From NCBI RefSeq assembly GCF_008120935.1, contig NZ_RDBO01000077.1, positions 1,997,581 to 2,057,381 on the forward strand: a DNA stretch of 59,801 nt. The letters run 5' to 3'. This document shows, piece by piece, positions 15,702-23,420 of the stretch. Below the pieces are notes generated by a model, which worked only from the letters and a program-made list of their open reading frames with translations, made no database searches and was not told the DNA's origin. The first letter of the stretch is position 1. Every line of letters begins with the position of its first letter. The position numbers were made by a program, and so were the translations under genes. Source of the DNA: Streptomyces sp. sk2.1. GTDB taxonomy: Bacteria; Actinomycetota; Actinomycetes; Streptomycetales; Streptomycetaceae.

Positions 15702-16553
15702 GTGAGCACCGCACACCTGGACGTGGCCGTACCCGAGCGGGCCGAACTGGGCGAGGGCCCGACCTGGGACCCGGCGACCGGCCGCGTCGTCTGGGTCGAC
15801 ATCGTCGCCGCGCGCGTGCACACCTACGACCCGGTGACCGGCCGTCGTACGGTGATGGCGACCGAGCAGCACGTCGGGGCGGCCAAGCCGCGGGCCGGCG
15901 GCGGACTCGTCGTCAACCTGCGCGACGGCATCGGCCTGTACGACCCCGACGGGGCCTTCCGCTGGCTGGTCCACGACCCGGTGCCCGGCCGGCGCGGCAA
16001 CGACGCGGCGGTCGCCCCGGACGGATCGCTGTGGGCGGGCACCATGCGGTACGACGGGGCCGAGGGCGGGGGCGGTCTCGCCCGCGTCGCGGCAGACGGC
16101 GCGGTGACCCCGGTGCCGACCCCCGTGTCCTGCGGCAACGGCGTCGGCTGGAGCCCCGACGGACGGTCGATGTACTTCGTCGACACGCCCACCCGCCGCA
16201 TCGACGTCTTCGACTTCGACGGCGAGCACGCCGTGAACCGGCGCCCGTTCGCCACCGTCGAGGAAGGCGCCGGGTTCCCCGACGGGCTGACGGTCGACGC
16301 CGAGGGGGCGGTCTGGGTCGCGCTGTGGGACGGCGCCGCGGTGCGCCGCCACACACCGGACGGCGCCCTGGACCGGACCGTCGAACTGCCGGTGCGACGC
16401 CCCACCGCCTGCGCCTTCGGCGGCGCGGAGCTGCGCGACCTCTACATCTCCACGGCCCGCACGGGCCTCGTCGCCCCGCACCCGCTGTCCGGTTCGCTGC
16501 TGGTGCTGCCGGACGCGGGCCGGGGGATGCCCGGTACGGCCTTCGCCGGCTGA
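15702..16553 (+). CDS. SMP-30/gluconolactonase/LRE-family hydrolase
   Basis: The product is 283 aa and is a six-bladed beta-propeller. The N-terminal metal-ligand Glu is in AELGEGPTWDPATG. Internal metal ligands lie in GRRGNDAAVAPDGSLWAGTM (Asn) and GNGVGWSPDGRSMYFVDTPT (Asn), then the catalytic-type Asp in FPDGLTVDAEGAVWVALWDG. These are the SMP-30 hallmarks, and such enzymes open sugar lactones in the cytoplasm. The C-terminal GGAELRDLYISTA is also typical. GTG 15702 follows GAGAGGCA. It lies 115 bp after the TIGR03086 gene on the same strand and may be cotranscribed. Confidence 0.9.
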   Translation: MSTAHLDVAVPERAELGEGPTWDPATGRVVWVDIVAARVHTYDPVTGRRTVMATEQHVGAAKPRAGGGLVVNLRDGIGLYDPDGAFRWLVHDPVPGRRGNDAAVAPDGSLWAGTMRYDGAEGGGGLARVAADGAVTPVPTPVSCGNGVGWSPDGRSMYFVDTPTRRIDVFDFDGEHAVNRRPFATVEEGAGFPDGLTVDAEGAVWVALWDGAAVRRHTPDGALDRTVELPVRRPTACAFGGAELRDLYISTARTGLVAPHPLSGSLLVLPDAGRGMPGTAFAG

Positions 16554-16744
16554 CCCCCGTTCCGCCCCCGCGCCCGTTCCGTCCCGCGGCCGGTTCCCGC
16601 CGGAGCACCGCCCGGCCGACGGGCGCCGTCGGCCGAACCCTCGTATAAAGGCCCTGAGGGCGGGGCCCGAAGGACCCGGGGCGGACCGGAGCCCCGGTGC
16701 GGGACGGCGCGACAGGGTGACGGGCGGCGGCGAAGGAGTCCCGG

Positions 16745-17995
16745 ATGGCGCGGCAGCAGACCGGACGGGCGGGGCGCGGGCACCGGGGCGTGCGGGAGGA
16801 CCGGGGGCCCGTCCGCTACGGGCCGCCCGTACACGACCCCGGACTGCCGGTCCTGCCCGAGCTGGCCGAGGTGCTGGCCGCCGCGGCGGGCCGTGCCGGG
16901 CCCGAACCGGCCGGCGGCGGCGACGCCCTGCGCGAGGCCGCCGTCGGGTACTGGCAGCGGCGCGGACTGCGCGGCGGCCCGGAACGCGTCGCGGCCGCCC
17001 CGGGCGCCCCGGCGCTGCTGCTCGCCCTGCTCGCCGCGCACGGCGGCGACGTGCTCATGCCGCGTCCCTGCCCGGCCGCCTGGATCCCGCAGGCCCGGCT
17101 GCTGGGCAGGCCCGCCTACCACGTGCCGACCCCGGCGGAATGCGGCGGCGTGCCCGACCCGTACGCGCTGCTGGAGACCGTGCGCAGGGTCCGTGCCGAG
17201 GGCGGCAGGCCCCGGCTGCTGCTGATCTCCGTCGTCGACGACCCGACCGCCACCGTCGCCCCGCCGGAGCTGGTCCGCGAGGCGTGCGAGGCGGCGGTCG
17301 CCGAGGGGCTGCACGTCGTCAGCGACGAGACCTGGCGCGACACCCTGCACCGGCCGCGCGACACGGTCCTGCTCAGCCCGGCCGAGATGTGCCCCGACGA
17401 CGTCACGGTCGTCTGCGACCTGGCCGGCGCGCTGACCCCGTCCGGCTGGCCGGTCGCGATCGCGCGATTTCCGGACACCGGACGGGCCGCGGTGCGCCAC
17501 GCCCGTACGCTCGACGTCCTCACCGCGCTGGGCGCGCTCGTCGCGGAGCCGGTCGCCGCGGCCGCCGCCCACGCGCTGCGCGAACCGGAGGCCGTCACGG
17601 ACCGGATCCGCCGGGCCGCCGCCCTCCAGTCGCGGATCGCCGCGGCGGCCCACCGGGCGGTCCTCGCGTCGGGCGCGCTGGCCAGGCCCCCGCAGGCGGG
17701 CCGCCACCTCTACGCGGACCTCGGACCGCTCAGGTCCCGGCTGGCCGACCGCGGCGTCACCGACTCGCTGGAGCTGGAGGAATACCTGACGGAACGCCTC
17801 GGCACGCCGACGCCGGGCGGGCACCGGTTCGGCGACGAGCTGGGGGCGCTGCGCGTGCGGCTGGGGACCGGGGCACTGCTGGGCGCGACGCCCGAGCAGC
17901 GGACGGAGTCCCTCACCGCTGTGGCGCCCCTGGAATTGCCGCACGTGGCCCGAGCCCTGAGCATTTTCGCAGCGGCCCTCGACGAACTGCGATGA
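16745..17995 (+). CDS. Aminotransferase-fold (type I PLP) homologue lacking the Schiff-base lysine
   Basis: The product is 416 aa. The overall layout is that of class I/II aminotransferases: a helical N-terminus, GDVLMPRPCPAAWIPQARLL (substrate loop), LLISVVDDPTATVAPPELV in place of the NPxNPTG motif, VVSDETWRDTL in place of DExY, and a C-terminal LRVRLGTGALL that keeps the substrate Arg. Where SxSKxxxxxGxRxG is expected it reads CDLAGALTPSGWPVAIARF, with Gly for the PLP lysine and Asp for the first Ser. The usual PLP-binding Asn is also changed. It is therefore probably not a normal transaminase; a regulatory or otherwise repurposed role is possible. ATG 16745 has GGAG upstream. It is followed after 27 bp by the MBL gene, so one operon is likely. 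Confidence 0.8.
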   Translation: MARQQTGRAGRGHRGVREDRGPVRYGPPVHDPGLPVLPELAEVLAAAAGRAGPEPAGGGDALREAAVGYWQRRGLRGGPERVAAAPGAPALLLALLAAHGGDVLMPRPCPAAWIPQARLLGRPAYHVPTPAECGGVPDPYALLETVRRVRAEGGRPRLLLISVVDDPTATVAPPELVREACEAAVAEGLHVVSDETWRDTLHRPRDTVLLSPAEMCPDDVTVVCDLAGALTPSGWPVAIARFPDTGRAAVRHARTLDVLTALGALVAEPVAAAAAHALREPEAVTDRIRRAAALQSRIAAAAHRAVLASGALARPPQAGRHLYADLGPLRSRLADRGVTDSLELEEYLTERLGTPTPGGHRFGDELGALRVRLGTGALLGATPEQRTESLTAVAPLELPHVARALSIFAAALDELR

Positions 17996-18022
17996 ACGCA
18001 CTGCGAAGACGGGAGTCCCCCG

Positions 18023-19078
18023 ATGGCGGAACAGACCGGGCACACCCTCCCCGGAACAGGGCGCCCGCAGCCGGTGCGCGGCGAGATAGTCGGGCCTCGC
18101 CCGCTCGGCGAGGTCCGGGACTGGCCCAAGAGCTTCGCCGACCGGCTCACCGCACCCCTTCCTGGTGTCATGGGCATGTCCCGGCTGGCGCGTGAACGGG
18201 CCCTGCGGCCCAATGCGGAGGGACTGCGCGGCGTCCAGCGGCTCCCGTACGCCCCCGAACCCCTGCCGGCCGTCCCCCCGGGGACCACGTCCGTCACCTG
18301 GGCCGGCCACGCCAGCTGGGTCGTCCGCACCGGCGGCCTCACCGTGCTCACCGACCCCGTCTGGTCCCGGCGCATCCTCGGCACCCCGGCCAGGATCACC
18401 CCGGTCGGCGTCCGCTGGGACGACCTGCCGCCCGTGGACGCCGTCGTCATCAGCCACAACCACTACGACCACCTCGACGCCCCCACCCTGCGCAGGCTCC
18501 CCAGGGACACCCCGCTGTTCGTCCCCGCCGGGCTCGGTCGCTGGTGCCGCCGCCGCCACTTCACCTGCGTCACCGAACTCGACTGGTGGGAATCGGCCGA
18601 ACTGGACGGCGTCCGCCTCTCCTTCGTCCCCGCCCACCACTGGTCCAAGCGCACCCTCACCGACACCTGCCACTCCCTGTGGGGCGGCTGGATCATCGAC
18701 GCCCCCGGGCCCGACGGGCGACGGATCCACTTCGCCGGGGACACCGGCTACGGGCACTGGTTCGGCGAGATCGGCAGCCGCTACCCCGGCATCGACCTGA
18801 CCCTGCTGCCGATCGGGGCCTACGAACCGCGCTGGTGGCTCGGCGACGTGCACACCGACCCGGAGGAGGCCGTCCAGGCGTACGAGGACCTCGGCGCCCG
18901 CGCGATGGCGCCGATGCACTGGGCCACCTTCCTGCTCTCCGCGGAACCCGTGCTCGAACCGCTGACCCGGCTGCGCACCGCCTGGCAACGGGCCGGACAC
19001 CCCCGGGACCGGCTCTGGGACCTGCCGATCGGCGGCTCCCGGCTGCTGGAACCGGCGCCCCGCACCCTCAGTGGCTGA
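18023..19078 (+). CDS. MBL-fold hydrolase, NAPE-PLD/UlaG-like
   Basis: The product is 351 aa. The metallo-beta-lactamase fold begins at TTSVTWAGHASWVVRTGGL. The zinc motif HxHxDH is ISHNHYDHLDAPT, further ligands lie in SFVPAHHWSKR and FAGDTGYGHW, and the last His is in MAPMHWATFLLS. The layout resembles N-acyl-phosphatidylethanolamine phospholipase D-type enzymes, which cleave phospholipid head groups, but substrate assignment is only by resemblance. It has no signal peptide. It probably forms an operon with the upstream aminotransferase-like gene. Its 3' end overlaps the convergent DedA gene by 11 bp. Confidence 0.87.
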   Translation: MAEQTGHTLPGTGRPQPVRGEIVGPRPLGEVRDWPKSFADRLTAPLPGVMGMSRLARERALRPNAEGLRGVQRLPYAPEPLPAVPPGTTSVTWAGHASWVVRTGGLTVLTDPVWSRRILGTPARITPVGVRWDDLPPVDAVVISHNHYDHLDAPTLRRLPRDTPLFVPAGLGRWCRRRHFTCVTELDWWESAELDGVRLSFVPAHHWSKRTLTDTCHSLWGGWIIDAPGPDGRRIHFAGDTGYGHWFGEIGSRYPGIDLTLLPIGAYEPRWWLGDVHTDPEEAVQAYEDLGARAMAPMHWATFLLSAEPVLEPLTRLRTAWQRAGHPRDRLWDLPIGGSRLLEPAPRTLSG

Positions 19079-19688
19079 ACCGGGCCCGCGCCCTGCGCCA
19101 CACCACGGGCACCCCGCTGACCAGCAGCGTCAGCCCCACCGCCGCGACCACGCCCTGCCACGGCTCGGGGAAGATCCAACCGCCCAGGACCCCGATCAGC
19201 TGGTACGTCGCCGCCCACGCCAGACACGCCGGCACGTCGCCGCGCGCGAACCGGCGCAACGGCATCCGCCCCAGCAGACAGGCCAGCATCACCGGAATCC
19301 GCCCCGCCGGAACCAGCCGGGACAGCACCAGCACCACCCCGCCGTGCTCGTCCAGCTTCTGCCGCGCCTGTGCCAGCCGCTCCGGGGCGGCCCGGTCGCT
19401 GAGCGCCCGGAGCCACTTCGAACCGTTCCGCGACCGCACCCCGCGCTGCCCGAGCCAGTACAGGCAGGTGTCGCCGAGGAACGCAGCGGTCGACGCCACC
19501 ACGAAGACGGCCAGCAACGAGAACGGCGACGAATGGTGCAGCGCCACCACCGCGGCCGAACTCACCAGCGCGCCCGTCGGCACCACCGGCACCAGCGAAC
19601 CCACCGCCACCAGCAGGAACAGGGACGGATAGCCGACCGCCTGCTGCGTCGACTCCGGGGGCAGCTGCCCCACCACCTCGTGGATCAC
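19068..19688 (-). CDS. DedA-family membrane protein
   Basis: The product is 206 aa. DedA/SNARE-associated hallmarks are an N-terminal re-entrant region VAVGSLVPVVPTGALVSSAA, the GDTCLYWLGQRG stretch, and the conserved motif LVLSRLVPAGRIPVMLACLLGRM (the family F/LxRxxPxxR element). Terminal helices are VPACLAWAATYQLIGVLGGW and VVAAVGLTLLVSGVPVVW. Recent work links DedA proteins to lipid-carrier or phospholipid flipping across the membrane. It is translationally coupled with the upstream MBL gene (start 19688, stop of the MBL gene at 19685, 4-bp overlap), which points to a shared lipid-related role. Confidence 0.9.
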   Translation of the reverse strand: MIHEVVGQLPPESTQQAVGYPSLFLLVAVGSLVPVVPTGALVSSAAVVALHHSSPFSLLAVFVVASTAAFLGDTCLYWLGQRGVRSRNGSKWLRALSDRAAPERLAQARQKLDEHGGVVLVLSRLVPAGRIPVMLACLLGRMPLRRFARGDVPACLAWAATYQLIGVLGGWIFPEPWQGVVAAVGLTLLVSGVPVVWRRARARFSH

Positions 19689-20467
19689 CCGGCGGCCTCC
19701 GGCCGCACCCGCTCGCCGTGGGACAGCCGGTGCACGGCCACCTCCGGCGCCAGCAGCGCCGCCTTGCGGACGAACTCGTCGCCCGGCGCGTGGAACTCGT
19801 GCGGCCGGACCCCGTCCATGCCGATCGGCCAGTACGTGCCGTAGTGCACCGGCACGGCCGAGCGCGGCGCCAGCCGGGTCAGCGCCTGCGCGGCCCGGCC
19901 CGCGTCCAGATGGCCGTGGCCCAGGTACGGGCCCCAGCCGCCCACCGGAAGCAGCGCGACGTCCACCGGACCGACCGCCTCCGCCATGTCGTCGAAGAGC
20001 CCCGTGTCACCCGCGAAATACGTACGGGCCCCGCCCTCGACCACGTAGCCCAGCGCGGGGGAGCGGTGCGGCCCCATGGGCAGCCGCCTGCCGTCGTGCA
20101 GGGCCGGGACCGCCCGCACCCGCACCGCGCCGACCCGGACCTCGTCGCCCGCCGCCACCTCGGTGATCAGCAGCCCGTGCTCCGAGCGCAGCCCCCGCAG
20201 CCCCGGCACGGAACGCGAAGCACCCACCGGCACCACCAGCCGGGTGCCGGGGGCGAGCCGGGACAGGGACGGCAGGTGCAGGTGGTCGGAGTGCAGGTGC
20301 GAGACGAGCACGACATCGGCGACCGCGGCCTCGGGGCCGGGCAGCTCGCCGCGCCGGCGGCGCAGGTGCGCGAAGCGCCGTACGAAGAGGGGATCGGTCA
20401 GCACCCGGACCCCGGAGTCCTCGATCGTGCAGGTGGCATGACCCCACCAGGTGACTTCCACCGGCAC
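19685..20467 (-). CDS. MBL-fold metallo-hydrolase, UlaG-like
   Basis: The product is 260 aa. It starts VEVTWWGHATCTIEDSGVRV, then has the zinc motif LVSHLHSDHLHLPSLSRL (HLHSDH), the loop AVPALHDGRRL, FAGDTGLFDDM and the C-terminal VPVHYGTYWPIGMD His. The arrangement fits the broad beta-lactamase superfamily group around UlaG and phospholipase-D-like hydrolases. It is cytoplasmic. It is the first gene of a two-gene operon with DedA. With the second MBL hydrolase on the other side of DedA, two related hydrolases flank one lipid transporter-like protein. Confidence 0.87.
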   Translation of the reverse strand: MPVEVTWWGHATCTIEDSGVRVLTDPLFVRRFAHLRRRRGELPGPEAAVADVVLVSHLHSDHLHLPSLSRLAPGTRLVVPVGASRSVPGLRGLRSEHGLLITEVAAGDEVRVGAVRVRAVPALHDGRRLPMGPHRSPALGYVVEGGARTYFAGDTGLFDDMAEAVGPVDVALLPVGGWGPYLGHGHLDAGRAAQALTRLAPRSAVPVHYGTYWPIGMDGVRPHEFHAPGDEFVRKAALLAPEVAVHRLSHGERVRPEAAG

Positions 20468-20744
20468 GCGCCGCCTCCTCGTTCCCGGGCTTCTCGTTCC
20501 GGCCCCGCGTCGAGCCTAAGGGCTCCCCGCCCCCGCCGGGCCGGTCCGGTGGAGGAGGGGCGCACATGTGTTCCGGGATTCCGCCCCGCTCACTCCTCTC
20601 GCTCCCCCGTGCGCGGTGTGCGCCTTCTTGTACGCGGGCACGGAGGGTAAGGTCGCCGGTACGCCCAGGCAGCGCCCGGTGAATGCGCCCGGTGCGCGGG
20701 CGGACGACGGCATGTGCCGGACACGGCCTACGGGGGATTCGGTC

Positions 20745-21158
20745 ATGGGGGACGTGAAGGACGTACGGGTGGCGGCCATCGCCAGTCTCACACCGCTCGA
20801 GGAGCTCGACGAGGACCCGTTCCTCGTCGACACCCGCAGCCAGCAGGACATGTGCGCCCGCTGGGCCGCCGACAAGGGCTACGTCGTCACCCGGCAGCTG
20901 CGCCTCTACGGGCTGCGCCCCGACCACCACGCCCTGTGGACCGATGTCGAGAACGGCGACGTCGAGGTGTTCGTCGCCGCCAACGACCGGGTGCTGGCCC
21001 GCGCCCTCACCTCCGTGCCGGAGTTCGCCGCCGAGTGCGAGCGGCGCGGCGTGCGCCTGGAGACCGCGGACCTCGTCGAGCCGCTGTACACCCCCCGTAC
21101 GAAGGCGAGCGTGCACCGCAGACTCTCCATGCCGACCGCCGGTTACGACGGCTGCTGA
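20745..21158 (+). CDS. Degenerate serine-recombinase catalytic-domain protein
   Basis: The product is 137 aa. The whole chain follows the N-terminal resolvase fold: VRVAAIASLTPLEELDED, then RSQQDMCARWAADKGYVVTR and VENGDVEVFVAANDRVLARA (compare the family DRLxR), ending CERRGVRLETADL. The nucleophilic Ser position appears as Thr16 and the adjacent catalytic Arg as Ser14, and there is no DNA-binding C-terminal domain. It is therefore most likely a domesticated, non-recombining relative rather than a mobile-element enzyme. ATG 20745 has GGGGGA upstream. It is divergent from the MBL-DedA operon and 64 bp before the holin-like/phosphodiesterase gene. Confidence 0.65.
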   Translation: MGDVKDVRVAAIASLTPLEELDEDPFLVDTRSQQDMCARWAADKGYVVTRQLRLYGLRPDHHALWTDVENGDVEVFVAANDRVLARALTSVPEFAAECERRGVRLETADLVEPLYTPRTKASVHRRLSMPTAGYDGC

Positions 21159-21222
21159 CCGGCCGCCCGCGGTCCCGCTGTGAAAGGCTGGGGACCGAGG
21201 CCCGGAACGGCGGGGGCCGGAC

Positions 21223-23340
21223 GTGAGGTGGAACGGCGTGGGTGACGGGCGATGGCGAACGGTCGGCAGCGCCCTGTTGCGGGTGGTGCTGGTGTGGGCG
21301 GTGTCGACGTTCACGATGCTGGCGCTCGCCTGGATCCTGCCGGACTTCCAGCTCCAGTCGGACGACCACGACAGCATCACCAAGATCGCGTTCACCGCGG
21401 CCTGGGGCGCCGGCGCGTTCGGTCTGCTCTCCGCCCTGGTCTGGCCGGTCCTGGTCCGGGCGCTGCTCATCGTGCCCGCGCTCGTCCTCGGGCTGCTCGT
21501 CTTCTTCCTGAACGGCTCGCTGCTGCTGCTCGCCCTGCGGCTCATCCCGGACGGGCGCGGAGCGGTGGCACCCGAGACGGCGGTCGTCGTCGCGGCCGTG
21601 ATGTCCGCCGTCGCCTCGGCGACCTCCACCGCGCTCGCCGTCCGCGACGACAACGCCTACCGGCGCCGGCTCTCCCGGCTCGCCGACCGCCGCCGCCGGC
21701 GCAGCGGCACGGACGCCGGACGCAGCGGCCCCCCGGGCACCGTCTTCATCCAGCTCGACGGCGTCGGCCACGACGCGCTCGCCCGCGCCGCCGGCCAGGG
21801 CCTGATGCCGACCGTCGCGGGCTGGCTGGCGGACGAGGAGGGGCACCGGCTCACCCCGTGGCGCACCGACTGGTCCAGCCAGACCGGGGCCAGCCAGCTC
21901 GGCATCCTGCACGGCAGCAACCACGACGTCCCCGCCTTCCGCTGGTACGAGAAGGAGACCGGCGACGTCATGGTCTCCAGCAGACCCGCGAGCGCCCTCG
22001 AACTCCAGCGCAGGGCCATCGCGCGCACCCGCGACGGCGGGCTGCTCACGGTGGACGGGGCCAGCCGCGGCAACCTCTTCAGCGGCGGCGCCGAACAACT
22101 GGCCCTGGTCCTGTCCATGGCGGCCCGGCGCGGCAAGGGCCGCCGCTCCAGGGCCGGGTACTTCGCCTACTTCTCCGATCCGGCCAACGCCGTCCGCACC
22201 GCGCTGTCCTTCGTCGCCGAGGTCTGCCGCGAGATCGGGCAGTCGATCGCCGCCCGGATCCGGAAGGACACCCCCCGGATCAAGCGCGGCGGGCTCTACC
22301 CCTTCATCCGGGCCTTCGCGACCGTCGTCGAACGCGACGTGGTGGTCTCCGCCGTCATCGGCGACATGTTCGCCGGACGCACCGCCGTCTACGCCGACCT
22401 GGTCGCCTACGACGAGGTGGCGCACCACTCCGGCCCCGACAGCCGCGACGCGGACAAGGTCCTCGCCCGGCTGGACCGCTCGCTCGCCCTGATCGCCAAG
22501 GTCGCCGAGCACACCCCGCGCACCTACCGGATCGTGCTCCTCTCCGACCACGGACAGAGCCCCGGGGAGACCTTCGCCGGGGCGTACGGGCTGACGCTCA
22601 AGGACCTGGTGCGGGCGGGCTGCGGGCTGCCCGTCTCCCGCCGGGCGCAGCGCACCCGCAGCGGCTCGGAGGCCCGCGACGCGGTACGGATCGCCCTGCA
22701 CCGGCGGCCCGTCGAGGAGGGCGAGGCGGAGCACCGCACGAAACCGTCCGACCCGGTCGTCCTCGCCTCCGGCAACCTCGGACTCGTCTCCTTCCCCGAC
22801 ATCGAGGGGCGGGCCTCGCGCGAGCGGCTCGACCGGGAACGGCCCGCCCTGCTGGGCACCCTCGCCAACCACCCGGGCATCGGTTTCCTGCTGGTGCGCA
22901 GCGAGCGCCACGGATCGGTGGTGCTGGGCCGGGGCGGGGAGGAGATCCCGGTGGCGGAACTGGAGGACGGGAAGGGGCCGCTGGCGCCGTTCGGCCCCGG
23001 CGCGGCGGACGCGGTGCGCCGCACCGACACCTTCCCGCACGTCGCCGACATCATGGTCAACTCGATGTACGACGACGCCACGGGGCGGGTGCACGCCTTC
23101 GAGGAACAGATCGGCTCGCACGGCGGACTGGGCGGCTCGCAGTCCCGGCCCTTCCTGCTGTGGCCCGCGGATCTGTCCGCCCCGGTCGCGACGGGCGCGG
23201 AACTGGTGGGGGCCGAGCAGGTGCACGAGGTGCTGCGGCGCTGGCTGCGGGAGTGCTCCGGGCCGCAGGTCCCGATCGGGCGACCGGGCACGGAGAGCGG
23301 GGCGGACGGGGCCGACGGCACGATCGGGGCGGCCGGCTGA
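21223..23340 (+). CDS. Holin-like membrane domain fused to an alkaline-phosphatase-superfamily phosphodiesterase
   Basis: The product is 705 aa. The first about 135 residues contain four hydrophobic segments (LLRVVLVWAVSTFTMLALAW, LLSALVWPVLVRALLIVPAL, GLLVFFLNGSLLLLALRLI, VVVAAVMSAVASATST) resembling the phage-holin-4_2/YvlD type. The remainder is a metal-dependent phosphodiesterase domain: VFIQLDGVGHDALARA (metal-binding Asp), SSQTGASQLGILHG (nucleophile Thr), VAYDEVAHHSGPDS and LLSDHGQSPGETF (DHGxxxG metal site), and the late QIGSHGGLGGSQSRPF. The catalytic part may act on lipid or cell-wall phosphodiesters; which side of the membrane is uncertain. GTG 21223 is used; GTG 21238 is possible. 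Confidence 0.85.
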   Translation: MRWNGVGDGRWRTVGSALLRVVLVWAVSTFTMLALAWILPDFQLQSDDHDSITKIAFTAAWGAGAFGLLSALVWPVLVRALLIVPALVLGLLVFFLNGSLLLLALRLIPDGRGAVAPETAVVVAAVMSAVASATSTALAVRDDNAYRRRLSRLADRRRRRSGTDAGRSGPPGTVFIQLDGVGHDALARAAGQGLMPTVAGWLADEEGHRLTPWRTDWSSQTGASQLGILHGSNHDVPAFRWYEKETGDVMVSSRPASALELQRRAIARTRDGGLLTVDGASRGNLFSGGAEQLALVLSMAARRGKGRRSRAGYFAYFSDPANAVRTALSFVAEVCREIGQSIAARIRKDTPRIKRGGLYPFIRAFATVVERDVVVSAVIGDMFAGRTAVYADLVAYDEVAHHSGPDSRDADKVLARLDRSLALIAKVAEHTPRTYRIVLLSDHGQSPGETFAGAYGLTLKDLVRAGCGLPVSRRAQRTRSGSEARDAVRIALHRRPVEEGEAEHRTKPSDPVVLASGNLGLVSFPDIEGRASRERLDRERPALLGTLANHPGIGFLLVRSERHGSVVLGRGGEEIPVAELEDGKGPLAPFGPGAADAVRRTDTFPHVADIMVNSMYDDATGRVHAFEEQIGSHGGLGGSQSRPFLLWPADLSAPVATGAELVGAEQVHEVLRRWLRECSGPQVPIGRPGTESGADGADGTIGAAG

Positions 23341-23420
23341 CGGCCGCGAAGACCGCTCGCCGCCCCCGGCCGCCGGGCCGCGGGACGGCGTTGTCAGTGG
23401 TGGACGGCAGGATGGGGGCC

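Noticed and set aside
20745..23340. Prophage remnant (recombinase-like plus holin-like genes)
   Set aside because: The recombinase domain is degenerate, the holin-like part is fused to a large phosphodiesterase, and no phage structural genes, att repeats or composition shift are present.
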